Below, piece after piece: positions 17,835 through 27,492 of a stretch of DNA of 64,000 nucleotides (position 1 is the first letter of the stretch; each line of letters begins with the position of its first letter). This DNA is from Sedimenticola_A sp040506425. GTDB taxonomy: Bacteria > Pseudomonadota > Gammaproteobacteria > Chromatiales > Chromatiaceae. The stretch spans positions 372,001 to 436,000 of the forward strand of contig OZ245051.1 of assembly GCA_965224515.1 (NCBI GenBank), written 5' to 3'. A program made the translations under genes and the position numbers. The notes beneath the pieces are model-generated. The model was given only the letters and a program-made list of their open reading frames with translations, was not told where the DNA came from and searched no databases.

Positions 17835-18749
17835 ATGCGTTGGCGCGGAAACCGACAGAGCAGCAACATTGAAGACAGGCGCGGTATGCGGGCCTCCAGG
17901 ATGGGTGGCCTCGGCAGGGGCGGCGGTGGAATACTCAGGCTGCTTCCCGTGGCCTTCAAGTTCCTCGGTGTAAAAGGCACCCTGATTGTCGCGGCACTTG
18001 TTCTGGGCTACGGCTTTTTCACCGGCAACCTATCCCAGATACTTGGCGGCGGCTCTTTCCAGGCGAATCAAACCAGCACTGGCCCGGTCAAGCAGAGTGC
18101 GGAAGAGAAAGAACTGGTCCAGTTCATGTCGGTTGTGCTGGCCGACACCGAAGACACCTGGAACAGCCTGTTTCAGAAACGGGGAGACAAGTACAAAGAA
18201 CCGCGCCTGGTTCTGTTCCGTGAATCCGTACAATCCGGCTGCGGCTTTGGTTCTGCCCAAATGGGACCGTTCTATTGCCCCCTCGACCAGAAAGTCTACA
18301 TTGATCTCAGCTTTTACGATGACCTGAAAAAACGCTACAAGGCGCCGGGGGATTTCGCCCAGGCCTACGTGGTCGCCCATGAAATCGGCCATCACGTACA
18401 AACCCTGACCGGTATCTCGAAAAAGGTTCGTGAAGCGAAGAAGGGACTCAGCGAGGTGAAGGCCAACCGGCTTTCGGTCATGCAGGAACTGCAGGCTGAC
18501 TGCTTTGCGGGAATCTGGGCCCACCATGCAGACCGCTCACGCCAGATACTGGAAGCTGGAGACATCGAAGAGGCACTGAGTGCGGCCAGCGCCATCGGAG
18601 ACGACCGGCTTCAGAAACAGTCCCGGGGTTATGTCACCCCCGATTCGTTCACCCACGGCAGTTCAAAACAGCGGGTCAAATGGTTTAAGACAGGCCTGGC
18701 CAAAGGCACCCTGAAAGCATGCGATACCTTTTCCGCGAAAACACTCTAA
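17835..18749 (+). CDS. ypfJ: YpfJ-like putative neutral zinc metallopeptidase
   Basis: 304 residues. The start MRWRGNRQSSNIEDRRG is characteristic of the YpfJ family. A single hydrophobic segment at about residues 46-66 anchors the protein to the inner membrane, followed by a Gly/Ser linker and a peptidase domain. The zinc site HEIGHH is at residues 182-187 (HExxH), with a downstream ELQADCFAGIWAHH that provides the third ligand. The conserved GCG and PFYCP stretches are also present. Physiological substrates are unknown in the family. Monocistronic, followed by a MITE-like unit. Confidence 0.9.
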   Translation: MRWRGNRQSSNIEDRRGMRASRMGGLGRGGGGILRLLPVAFKFLGVKGTLIVAALVLGYGFFTGNLSQILGGGSFQANQTSTGPVKQSAEEKELVQFMSVVLADTEDTWNSLFQKRGDKYKEPRLVLFRESVQSGCGFGSAQMGPFYCPLDQKVYIDLSFYDDLKKRYKAPGDFAQAYVVAHEIGHHVQTLTGISKKVREAKKGLSEVKANRLSVMQELQADCFAGIWAHHADRSRQILEAGDIEEALSAASAIGDDRLQKQSRGYVTPDSFTHGSSKQRVKWFKTGLAKGTLKACDTFSAKTL

Positions 18750-18809
18750 AAGCTGGATTCACTTGTCCTGATGTCAGTATAGAACCCGAGAATTTAGACA
18801 AATAAAAAT

Positions 18810-18973
18810 GGCTCTGTTCCAGTTAAGTGTGGAAGTGAGGTATGTTGTTGATTGACTGTAGGTCGGCCTTTCACCAACCGGGTACAAGAGGCCGACATGT
18901 CGGGCTGAAGCCCGACCTACAAGGGTTGCAGATAAAACTACGCTGGCTTTCAACACGTAACGGGAACAGAGCC
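18810..18973. mobile_element. MITE-like unit, 164 bp
   Basis: The left end GGCTCTGTTCCAGTTAAGTG and the inverted right end (GGCTCTGTTCCCGTTACGTG on the minus strand) match at 18 of 20 positions and belong to the same family as the ends at 7449-7838. The interior has GTAGGTCGG...CCGACCTAC palindromes. No open frame. The flanks (ATAAAAAT and AACAAAAA) are not a clear target duplication. Confidence 0.7.
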
Positions 18974-18976
18974 AAC

Positions 18977-19005
18977 AAAAAAGCCTCCGTAAAGGAGGCT
19001 TTTTT
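18977..19005 (-). terminator. Original tRNA-Arg terminator, displaced by the island
   Basis: A hairpin AAGCCTCC / GGAGGCTT is flanked by A6 and T6 runs. On the minus strand it lies just past the truncated tRNA-Arg copy at attL, so it would have terminated the tRNA before island insertion. The intact tRNA is now 24 kb away. Confidence 0.7.
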
Positions 19006-19010
19006 AATCT

Positions 19011-19058
19011 ATATGGCGCGCCCGGCACGATTCGAACGTGCGACCGCCTGGTTCGTAG
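19011..19058 (-). repeat. attL: 48-bp duplicate of the tRNA-Arg 3' end
   Basis: 48 bases identical to 43086-43133, covering the CCA end, T arm, variable loop and part of the anticodon loop of tRNA-Arg(ACG). The identity stops in the anticodon loop, as expected for a tyrosine-recombinase att core. Only the 3' part of the tRNA is present, so this copy is nonfunctional. Confidence 0.92.
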
Positions 19059-19072
19059 TCTGGCGCACCCCC

Positions 19073-19106
19073 TCAAAAATCGTGAGCGTTGTCACGATTT
19101 TTCGAG
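19073..19106. terminator. Perfect hairpin just inside attL
   Basis: An 11-bp perfect stem (AAAAATCGTGA / TCACGATTTTT) with a 6-base loop, extended by CTC/GAG. A run of T follows on either strand, so it can act as a bidirectional terminator isolating the island end. Confidence 0.6.
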
Positions 19107-19575
19107 TCTAATCAGTGAATTAACAGATTAACGGCAGACCAAGATCAACGCCAGTTTACTTTAAATATTGATTGAAAATGGCACAGATTAGCCACAATTC
19201 TCATCATGAGAATATCCTTGCTTTACTCTAAAACTGCCTCAAAACACCAATTGCTGTAATCTTTATCCAATATACCGCTTGTTAAGCTTGAAGTCGCAAA
19301 TTGCGACTTCAAGTTGCTCTACATACACGAATACAACTGATTAAGCCCTTTCGACTGGTAAATTTCAGTCACCACCCAATCACTTCCATAATCTTGAGGT
19401 GTAAAACTCTGAACCCGAGCTGAGGGACAAAAATCTAGTTTCGAAGTCACCTAACTGTAGCCGCAGCAACCCATGCGAGAGCGGACATTTTACAGTCAAG
19501 CTCACCGTCCGAGTGTAACACCTTGCCAGAGATGATATGAAATGCAGCCAGGGGCTTGCGTCTAGGCGTGAATCG
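19107..19575. other. Island left-end region without a gene
   Basis: About 470 bases between attL and the 3' end of the STAND gene. A minus-strand frame at 19380-19637 overlaps the STAND gene and has no family features; I do not call it. A short inverted repeat (GAAGTCGCAAATTGCGACTTC, near 19290) is visible and could be a terminator or protein-binding site. Confidence 0.4.
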
Positions 19576-22500
19576 CTACTCATTTTTCGCAAAGCCATTG
19601 AAGTACGTACGCTCATATCTTCCATCACGTGACTCAAAACGCAGCAAGACGCGCGTTCTGATTTCGAGCTTACCGAAGTGTTCTTCTATTTTTGTTCGAG
19701 CAACATCCGAGATCATGACAACATGCCCTTGACCGGAACGTTCTTTGTAAGTGTTTTCTGGATATCCAACACCGTCCATCCATATAAATGTCTTGGCAAC
19801 TAATTCCCCATCATCAGAATAAATCTCAAATGGCCGAGCCTTGGAGCGCTCCCAACCGAACTCGTCCAGCAGGTTGTTGTTCAGCGTTAAGGTTGTCTCA
19901 CGAAGGTCACCATACATCCGATCATCAATCGTGCACAAGAGTGCTTCATTATGCTCCTTTAGCATCATACCAAGGTGCCCGAGATCCATGATCCTCGGCA
20001 TGCCAAAAAGGCCCTCATCAGGATTACAGGCCCATTCTGAATTGGGTAGTGATGTACGAATTACAGAACACTTTTTCCAATTGCCTACAAAAGAAAACTC
20101 TGCTTGTTCAGCGAGCACAAACCAACGGTCGGTGACAGGCACGAAGGTGTTTTCTGGCCCCAATTGGAGCCATGCATCAGCATCAAGCTTCCAGTGATCC
20201 ATTTTTGGAAGTGCTGCAGTGATAATCCAATTTGGTCTCGGTTCTACCGGGATTTGGTAATTCGCGAAATGCGCGCCTCCAAGATCTGACCAGATCAACT
20301 GCAGCACGTTTAGATCGATATGAGTAGCCCGTGTGAGCTCTTCGATCACTCTTCCAAGGGCCCTGACGGCAAAGTACGGCATCAATCGCGCATACGGAAA
20401 TCGCAGATCTAGACTGTTGAGGTCGATCTGAAGCCGCTCCTCAGCTGGCGGGCCAAACGCGTCCTCACCGCCAGCATCCCGCATGAATTCAGCGCAGCGC
20501 CTTCTGATGGCCTCGATTTCGATGCCCGATGCGCGTGAGACCATCTTGATCTCGTATCCGAGCACCGTGGTCCAATACCAGGGGTCGTCGATCCAGAACT
20601 TCGATCCCGGTTCTACCCCTGCAGGGAGTTCGAACTTCTCGGCATTCTCATCTCCTGACACTACGAGCGCATAAAATGCGGGCAGATCTTCTGAAGGCAC
20701 ATCAAACTCCACCTCAAAGCGATGTAGGATATTGCGCGCAACGTTGGTAACAACAGCATCACCAGAAAGAGATAGCTCCTTGGCGTACGTAATGAGAAGG
20801 TCTTTACAATCTGGCTCGTCAATCAACTTCCACAAAATACCGGTGATCTCGCGGTGGCTCCTCTCATCAAGTACCAACATCCCTGTGATTGTTTCGAAGA
20901 GCTTCAATCCATCCGCTTGGACTGCGATCCTAAGCAGGCTTTCGCGAAGTCGATCTGTTAGCAAAATGCTTAGGAGAGAAAATCCAGTCCGAAATATATA
21001 ACCTATAAGCTCTTCGTGCGATGAGACATCTGGAATCGCTTCTACCGGCTCAGTGGCGATATGCTCGCGGTAGGCAGACAAGTGGTCTTGGGTCTGCAGC
21101 CACACCTCATCCCATGCGGCTTCAGGGGCAATGAGATCAAACACCTCGTCCAGGTCGGGTAGCACCATTTGTGCTGAGTCCCGACCATGGGCAAAATCGT
21201 CAACGAACGAGCCAAAACCTTCCGCTTGGCTCGCCTCACCTTTTCGCTTTTTGCGAAGCTTCTGGAAAGCGATCTTCTCTCCGCCGAGCCACACAGACCA
21301 GCTTCCGGTTAGAGCGCGCTTCTCAGCAATTACATAGAGTTCATCGGCTTTCTGAGTCGCGCCAAGATCCATAAGGCGCGATGTCGCGGCGATTGTGAAC
21401 TTCGCGTCCTCCAGAGCAATAGGGCGATCATCCAAGAACGCTACTAGTTCATCCAGCGATGCCGTCTCGAGCAATTCTGAGGCTCTTCGTGCGTATGAGT
21501 AGTCAACCTGACGTCTACCGTATTGCGCAACGCCGTCATTCGCTGCGGCTAATGCAGGAAGTGACTTAATCTGTTTGAGTTTCCTTTCAGATTCATCATA
21601 GGATGACGAAGACCCGCCCTTATGCGACCCATCATCACGAATGTCTGTGAGCTCACGCTCAGCCTGCTCTAGGGCATGATCAAGCGTATCGTTTCCGCTA
21701 GAAGACACCTTCTCAAGATGTGAGAGAAGCGCGACCTTGTAAGATGTATCTGCGTACAGCTGGGCACTCGTGATGAAATCGCTCTCTGCCTCTTCTCTCA
21801 TAGCCTCAGGTAATCGCTGATAGATCGGCCCGATGGCATCGTAGGCATTACTACCGGAAAAGGGAATCACAAGTCTGCAGTAAAGAGTAAAGCATTGATG
21901 CGCTAAATCAGGGCGCAAGAGGACGATGCCATGAAGAGTAGCAGCAACGATATCATCCCAGTTCACAAGACCGGTTCCGATTAGGCGCGATATGATCCCT
22001 GCGCATTGCTTTGGGGCTACGGCGGCATTCTTTAGTAGCCCATATGTAATGCGACGACCTGTGTCGCTTCCCTCAGTACCGGAGAGCCCGATGACGAATT
22101 GCGCAAATTGGACAGCGTACTCACCCGCCCTTTCTGGCGCTGTACGACAAGCTCGCTCAAAGGCTTCATTCCAGAATACATACTGCGGTTCTTTCTTGGC
22201 AGCAAGCCAATATCCACAGGTTTCGTTGTGTATCAGATAAAGCTCAGCCTTGGCTTGATCTATGGCATCGATTTCAGCCAACGCAGTTGCGAGATCTATG
22301 CGCAGCTCAACCGCAGAGTGCGGTGTATACTCTGCCTTAATAAGGTCTTCAAGGTATCTTACCCTTCGAATTGCCTTTCCTTGATCACCATCAGCACCAT
22401 AAACCTCCTTGGCAAAGGCCAGCCTAAACGGGCTGAAACGAGATATTCGGTTGTCGCCTCTCGCATAGAGCCGTTCTACTTGTTCCTCAAGCGCCTGCAG

Positions 22501-25500
22501 AGTGTTATCACCGTGAAGCGCGGCAATTCTGACAAGCGTTTTCGCAAACCACGCAAGGCCACTGGCGGCAAGTGGCTCAAATGAATGTCGCTCCCCCCCC
22601 GAATCAGCAAGAGCTAAAAACAGACATGTATTTATGATCTCCTCTTTCACAGGAATATCTAATAGAAAACTAGCCTGTTCCAGCTTACCTTGGAGGCGAC
22701 CTAATCGAATGACGTTCTCGATGATCTTGTTTTGGAATTCATCCTTCTCTGATGCCTCAACTCCAACGTCTGTACCGAGATGCTCACTCAGCCTAGCAAC
22801 GTAAAAAGTACTAGCGAACAGATTTTCCACATGCTCGCGATAGCTGTAATCACGAAAATTCTCAGTCGTGAGTATGCGGACATACTCGAGGAAGTCTCGC
22901 GCTAAATCATGATCTCCTTGTTCAAAGGCTAAGCGCGAGCACACACGGCAACTTTGGATGCTTAGCCCACTTACTTGCTCATGCAAGCGGGTGAGCAGTG
23001 TTTGTGTACGGTCATTGTCTCTGGAGGCACTCAAGTAGTAAGCAGCTCGCACGAGCAGTTTTGTTTTCGCTTGCTCGTTTAGACCTATTTCAGTACAGAG
23101 TTCATCGACGTCAGTGGTGGGATCATCGTTTAGAATGCCGCACGCAAGAACGAACTTCAGATTATCCGTGGGATCGTGCTGAAAGAAATCATCAAAAGGT
23201 AATCCTTGCAAGATCTCGAGGATGTCCTCGATGGCCCGAAAGCGATGCGCACGCTCGATCCAGTCGTAGAACTGCTCTAGTTCAGGATTGCGGATCGTCT
23301 GGTTGTCGTGTCCGAAAAAGTACTCGGCTGGTTCGATCACTTCAAAGAGCGCCCGTGCGCGTCCTATTTCTCCTTGTCTATAGAGCTTATCGAGCAGCTC
23401 GAATGCTCCGTCAGTTCGCTCAGCATTAGCTAGCGCGATCTCGAAAGCTCGGTCCTGCTCATCAAAAGTAAGGTATGTCTGCACAATGTCTAGCTGGCTG
23501 ATGGCTTCAAGGCGATAGTCGATCTCCTTTTCAGTCATCATCAACTGAACAAGCTTAGGTAACTCACTTTTATCTTCAATGGCTCCGTACGCTAGGCGCA
23601 GATCAACATAAACATCCTTGCCAGGGCGGAATTCTTCGAGATGTCCTCGGAATAGTTCCGGTGTGGCTAGATTCTTGACGGCCTGCTTGCCACCAGCCCG
23701 GGAGCGATAACGAAGCTCAAGCCAATGCTGATCACTTCTACTATCTGCGTTGGCTGCAATCTCGGCCAGCTCAGAGTAAAAAGCCTTATCAACGTCAGGA
23801 TCATCCTGGCCGAATCGTTTTCTTGTTTCACGCCAGAGAAAGACGCGAAAACTGTTGTGAAAGATGCTCCACTTTCCTTCCTTTTGGCCGGATAATAAAA
23901 AACCTGCTTGCTTGCGAACGCTCTCAACAGCCGCATCATTAACAATGCTCGCGAGCTCTGCTGGAGATATGCTGTTGTCAGCGCGTGCAAGAAGAGCGAG
24001 TACGTGCTTTGCGCCCTCATCCGGGTTAAGGGCGACCAAAACGAGCTCATATATCTGCTCAACGCTGGTGCCGAGCTCACCGGATGATAAGAGATGTTCA
24101 GCTTCCTCTTCACTTTTGGTTTCGAAGAGTTTTTCTATGTAGTAGCGGGCAACGAGAGGGTGGCCTTCGCACACATCAAACAGCGCTTGCCTATCAACAT
24201 GCTCTGGCAACTCAGCCTTCTCCGCCATATCTAAGATAGCTGGTTTCGGCAAAGGCCTCATTTCAATACGCCGATCAGCGGCTGAGGCTTGTTGAACAAT
24301 GCTTGGGGCTAGCCCATCGAGTTCTAGGAACTGCGAGCCCAGGAGAAACAGAACTCCTTCGGGAATACTTATCGGAGGAGGCAGGATAGACAGGAGATTG
24401 TGCTGCGGGCTTTCTTCTCGCTGAATGTGATCAAGTCCATCAACAAGAATCAGGGTCTTCTGGCCCTTTTCACGGAAAAGATCGCGAGCCTCTTCTAGCT
24501 GTTTTCGGAACTCTTCGCGTAACTGATTATCGTCTGCAAATCGGGCACGGGAGAAGCCGAGTTTACTTAACGCAAAGGTGACATCGTTCAGAAAATCGAC
24601 GGCCTCAGCCCTACCAAGACCGTGGCGTTCGTCGGGGAGAAACGCTAGATATCTCACGACGCCATGATTTGGTGAAGTGGTAATCGCTCGCTGCAGCGTC
24701 GTCGACTTACCGGTCCCTGGCGGACCAATCAGACTAATGTAACCAGAGCTATGTTCGTTGATCGCATTTTTAAGTGCTTCTTCGACAGCGGGATTAACTT
24801 GCACATCGCGGTAAAGCGGAAAGCTATGGGAAGCACGGAGTCCGGAGATACGATGCCAACCAAGCTCATCAATAAGCTCTTGCTCAGACCAGTTTTTCTT
24901 TGTACTTCGGCTTGCAACAATCTCTGGAAGCAAATGTTTAATCTGCTTCGCTTTTTTCGCAGCATATGAGTCAAGCGTATCTATTTGTCGCCTAATGATT
25001 TCTCCCTGGTCATAGAACTTCAGCTGGCAAAACATCTCGAAGAACTGATCTTCGTTCAGCGTGGAAGCTATAATAAGCTCGCGAATAAACGGCGCCCACT
25101 CCGAGTTTAGCAGTGCGTCCTTACTATAATCGGTCTCGGGATCTGATAGGTAAAATAACAGGTCTGCACTGTGTCCGACATCATTAAAGTACTTCTTATC
25201 GCTAGTCGACGGATACCCGGGCAAGACATAGGAAATGTGGATCCTTTTGTCAGGATACTCTTCGCAAAGCGTAGCCCAGCTTTTCGCGATCTCAGAAATG
25301 AGTTTATTATTAACAAGCTCCGTTTTTAATCGAAAAGCTTTTGGAAAAGTTTGAGATTTGATCTGATGGGCTAGCAAGTCACGGCCGCTAAAGATGACGA
25401 GGTCATCGAGGATACCTGCCGCGTCATCGCACACAGAAATTGCATCAAACCGATTGTCCTGCATAAGGCGCAGGAGTGTACTGGCCGAAAACTCGTATTG

Positions 25501-25560
25501 GACTAAATAGCCCCTTATCGCATTTTGTTCACCAGAAGCTGGCGCATGTTTTTTGACCAT
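19576..25560 (-). CDS. Giant STAND NTPase with N-terminal Cap4/Mrr-like nuclease (Avs-like)
   Basis: 1994 residues. Residues about 10-220 resemble the Cap4/DUF4297 nuclease fold: GYLVQYEFSAS, then DDLVIF at 52-57 and AHQIKSQ at 64-70, giving the D...QxK arrangement of PD-(D/E)XK enzymes. An NTPase module follows, with Walker A GPPGTGKST at 279-287 and Walker B TLILVDGLDH at 369-378, of STAND/NACHT type. From about residue 600 to 1650 the sequence is a long run of helical TPR-like repeats, and the last 300 residues look beta-rich and of unknown family. This layout (effector, STAND switch, sensor repeats) matches antiviral Avs proteins, in which the repeats bind a phage protein and trigger DNA cleavage. 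Known Avs proteins are usually somewhat shorter, and the trigger here is unknown. It is the only gene on its side of the island, so probably a complete one-gene system. Confidence 0.75.
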   Translation of the reverse strand: MVKKHAPASGEQNAIRGYLVQYEFSASTLLRLMQDNRFDAISVCDDAAGILDDLVIFSGRDLLAHQIKSQTFPKAFRLKTELVNNKLISEIAKSWATLCEEYPDKRIHISYVLPGYPSTSDKKYFNDVGHSADLLFYLSDPETDYSKDALLNSEWAPFIRELIIASTLNEDQFFEMFCQLKFYDQGEIIRRQIDTLDSYAAKKAKQIKHLLPEIVASRSTKKNWSEQELIDELGWHRISGLRASHSFPLYRDVQVNPAVEEALKNAINEHSSGYISLIGPPGTGKSTTLQRAITTSPNHGVVRYLAFLPDERHGLGRAEAVDFLNDVTFALSKLGFSRARFADDNQLREEFRKQLEEARDLFREKGQKTLILVDGLDHIQREESPQHNLLSILPPPISIPEGVLFLLGSQFLELDGLAPSIVQQASAADRRIEMRPLPKPAILDMAEKAELPEHVDRQALFDVCEGHPLVARYYIEKLFETKSEEEAEHLLSSGELGTSVEQIYELVLVALNPDEGAKHVLALLARADNSISPAELASIVNDAAVESVRKQAGFLLSGQKEGKWSIFHNSFRVFLWRETRKRFGQDDPDVDKAFYSELAEIAANADSRSDQHWLELRYRSRAGGKQAVKNLATPELFRGHLEEFRPGKDVYVDLRLAYGAIEDKSELPKLVQLMMTEKEIDYRLEAISQLDIVQTYLTFDEQDRAFEIALANAERTDGAFELLDKLYRQGEIGRARALFEVIEPAEYFFGHDNQTIRNPELEQFYDWIERAHRFRAIEDILEILQGLPFDDFFQHDPTDNLKFVLACGILNDDPTTDVDELCTEIGLNEQAKTKLLVRAAYYLSASRDNDRTQTLLTRLHEQVSGLSIQSCRVCSRLAFEQGDHDLARDFLEYVRILTTENFRDYSYREHVENLFASTFYVARLSEHLGTDVGVEASEKDEFQNKIIENVIRLGRLQGKLEQASFLLDIPVKEEIINTCLFLALADSGGERHSFEPLAASGLAWFAKTLVRIAALHGDNTLQALEEQVERLYARGDNRISRFSPFRLAFAKEVYGADGDQGKAIRRVRYLEDLIKAEYTPHSAVELRIDLATALAEIDAIDQAKAELYLIHNETCGYWLAAKKEPQYVFWNEAFERACRTAPERAGEYAVQFAQFVIGLSGTEGSDTGRRITYGLLKNAAVAPKQCAGIISRLIGTGLVNWDDIVAATLHGIVLLRPDLAHQCFTLYCRLVIPFSGSNAYDAIGPIYQRLPEAMREEAESDFITSAQLYADTSYKVALLSHLEKVSSSGNDTLDHALEQAERELTDIRDDGSHKGGSSSSYDESERKLKQIKSLPALAAANDGVAQYGRRQVDYSYARRASELLETASLDELVAFLDDRPIALEDAKFTIAATSRLMDLGATQKADELYVIAEKRALTGSWSVWLGGEKIAFQKLRKKRKGEASQAEGFGSFVDDFAHGRDSAQMVLPDLDEVFDLIAPEAAWDEVWLQTQDHLSAYREHIATEPVEAIPDVSSHEELIGYIFRTGFSLLSILLTDRLRESLLRIAVQADGLKLFETITGMLVLDERSHREITGILWKLIDEPDCKDLLITYAKELSLSGDAVVTNVARNILHRFEVEFDVPSEDLPAFYALVVSGDENAEKFELPAGVEPGSKFWIDDPWYWTTVLGYEIKMVSRASGIEIEAIRRRCAEFMRDAGGEDAFGPPAEERLQIDLNSLDLRFPYARLMPYFAVRALGRVIEELTRATHIDLNVLQLIWSDLGGAHFANYQIPVEPRPNWIITAALPKMDHWKLDADAWLQLGPENTFVPVTDRWFVLAEQAEFSFVGNWKKCSVIRTSLPNSEWACNPDEGLFGMPRIMDLGHLGMMLKEHNEALLCTIDDRMYGDLRETTLTLNNNLLDEFGWERSKARPFEIYSDDGELVAKTFIWMDGVGYPENTYKERSGQGHVVMISDVARTKIEEHFGKLEIRTRVLLRFESRDGRYERTYFNGFAKNE

Positions 25561-26490
25561 ATACCTGAGTATCTATCCTATTATTTTCTATATACGACAT
25601 CGTACCTGCATGAATATACAGCAAACCTGGCCACCAACTTGCAGGGATTAGTTTAACTCAAAGAACCGAATTAGACTGATGGGGTAATAGAGCTAAAGCC
25701 CGAAGCCGTTTTCTGCCTGTAAAGCGAGAGCCTTGCATTAGGTCTGCCATTAGGAAATCGACCCTGAGTAGCCTTTATCTTCACTGTCTGGTGAACTCTA
25801 ACCCTATTTCGATACAGGTCAGATCAAGTTTAATTACCTACACTTGAGGTCCCAAAATGGCACCCCAAGCCAGCCCTCAATACGAATGCAACACCGCTTA
25901 CCATCCAGCATCATGATCCTTCAAGGCAGTCAAGATCAGGAGTATCAAGTACTTCCTTACCGACAGGAACCGCATCAATCCATTCACGGTCTTCATCAGT
26001 GAGTCTCAAAGACTCCGGATCACAACCAGCAAGCAGTTCCTCCAAAGTTAGCTGCTGTTCACCTGCCATACCCTGCTCATTGTTTTCCACGTGTTTTACT
26101 CCCAGGCTGCAGTGTTAAGTACCAATACATCGAACCACAAAGAATTCTTTGAATGCAATACAGCTTGTGACTCTTTAACCGTCACCAATTGGCAATGGTA
26201 CATGTTAAAGACTCACCATATCCCGGACCCCGCCAACATAGAGCAAAAGAGGCATCCAGGCTTCCCGCTTCACGTTATCCCAGAGACAGCAAAACAGTAA
26301 TCATAAGTATATTGCGGCTGGCTATTTTTACTTAGCCAATCATCACCGATGAGAATCATTCGCATTATGCACAAATTCAACTCATTTGATGGCAATACCC
26401 CTTAAACAGCTACCAAAACCTTTTGCACAAAAAGTTCTTCCGGATAGGTAAAGACCTGGTAGAATAATTTTTATCTGTATAAATAACATA
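25561..26490. other. 930-bp spacer between the STAND gene and the methyltransferase
   Basis: Holds the promoter regions of the two divergent genes and one antitoxin-like fragment at 25911-26090. A plus-strand frame at 26091-26300 shows no family features. AT-rich sequence just before 26491 probably contains the methyltransferase promoter, but I cannot place it firmly. Confidence 0.4.
25911..26090 (-). pseudogene. MazE/AbrB-type antitoxin C-terminal fragment
   Basis: A 59-codon frame (GTG start at 26090; ATG at 26069 also possible). LTLEELLAGCDPESLRLT, EDREWIDAVPVGKEVL and an acidic end strongly resemble the toxin-binding tail of MazE/PemI-type antitoxins. An in-frame stop lies just upstream and no AbrB DNA-binding domain precedes it. 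No MazF-like toxin is visible on either side. I read it as a remnant of a toxin-antitoxin module; a small free-standing antitoxin is the alternative. Confidence 0.5.
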
Positions 26491-27492
26491 ATGGGGATTT
26501 ATCAGCACATGCTGTCATTTATAGACTTGTTCTGTGGCGGAGGATTCGGTGCTCGTGGAGCAGTATCTGATGGTGCACAACCCCTTCTTGGAATTGATGC
26601 CTGGGAACTTGCGACCAAAACCTATAAAGCTAATTTTCCTTCTGCACAGGTAATTACTAATCGTATAGAAAGTATAGATCCGTATGCTCTCAGTAAGACT
26701 TACAAGCCTGATGTGCTTCTTACATCTCCAGAATGTACATCTCACTCAATCGCAAGAGGGGCAAAACCAGGATCTGAGAAGAGCCGGGAAACTGCTATCG
26801 GTATACTCCCATGGACTGACGCTTTGAAGCCACGATGGGTAATCGTCGAAAATGTTGCACGAATGAAACAGTGGCACCGGCATAATGAGCTAGTCGGTTC
26901 TCTTGAGTCCAGCGGTTACCGCGTGAGTGACCTGTACCTAAATGCAGCAGATTTTGGTACGCCGCAATCACGTAAAAGAATGTTTTTAGTTTGTGACCTC
27001 TATGGAACCAAGGTTACAACTGACGAACTTATAAAAATGCATAAAAGGACAAACAAGACTGCGTCATCAATTATTAACTGGAACGGAAAGTATAAGTCTA
27101 GCCCCCTATACAAAGAGGGACGTGCAAAAGCCACCATTGAACGAGCTGAACGAGCTATGGATGCACTGGGAAAGAACAAACCATTTCTGATTGTTTATTA
27201 CGGCTCAGATTATGCCGGAGGCTGGCAGTCTCTTGATGCACCTCTAAGGACAATAACCACTCTTGACCGGTTCGGACTGGTAACATGGGAAAAAGGTGAA
27301 CCATATCTACGAATGCTCCAGCCCGATGAGTTGTCAGCTGCGATGGGTGCCGGAAGCAAACATGAGTTGCCTTTTGGTACACGCAGGGAAAAAGTTCATC
27401 TCTGCGGTAACGGTGTCTGTTCACCTGTAATGGAATTGATATTCAGACATATGCGGAAGACCGAAGAAAAGGAAGCGAAAATTGCCTCATGA
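26491..27492 (+). CDS. DNA (cytosine-5) methyltransferase
   Basis: 333 residues; the start may be the ATG at 26509 instead, since the family begins near MLSFIDLFCGGGF. Motif I (DLFCGGGFGARG) binds S-adenosylmethionine. Motif IV reads SPECTSHS with the catalytic Cys82; most relatives have PPC or PCQ here, so the Glu is unusual. Motif VI is VIVENV and motif VIII is QSRKR. A target-recognition region lies between about residues 190 and 270. It overlaps the endonuclease gene by 11 bases, so the two form a restriction-modification pair. With the facing DISARM-like operon it could also fill the DrmMII role, the 5-methylcytosine enzyme of class 2 DISARM, which marks host DNA as self. Target site unknown. 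Confidence 0.9.
   Translation: MGIYQHMLSFIDLFCGGGFGARGAVSDGAQPLLGIDAWELATKTYKANFPSAQVITNRIESIDPYALSKTYKPDVLLTSPECTSHSIARGAKPGSEKSRETAIGILPWTDALKPRWVIVENVARMKQWHRHNELVGSLESSGYRVSDLYLNAADFGTPQSRKRMFLVCDLYGTKVTTDELIKMHKRTNKTASSIINWNGKYKSSPLYKEGRAKATIERAERAMDALGKNKPFLIVYYGSDYAGGWQSLDAPLRTITTLDRFGLVTWEKGEPYLRMLQPDELSAAMGAGSKHELPFGTRREKVHLCGNGVCSPVMELIFRHMRKTEEKEAKIAS

Noticed and set aside
19380..19637. 85-codon minus-strand frame overlapping the STAND gene end
   Set aside because: No recognisable domain and it overlaps a well-supported gene in another frame.
26091..26300. 69-codon plus-strand frame between the STAND gene and the methyltransferase
   Set aside because: No ribosome-binding site, no family features, and divergent from the antitoxin-like fragment.
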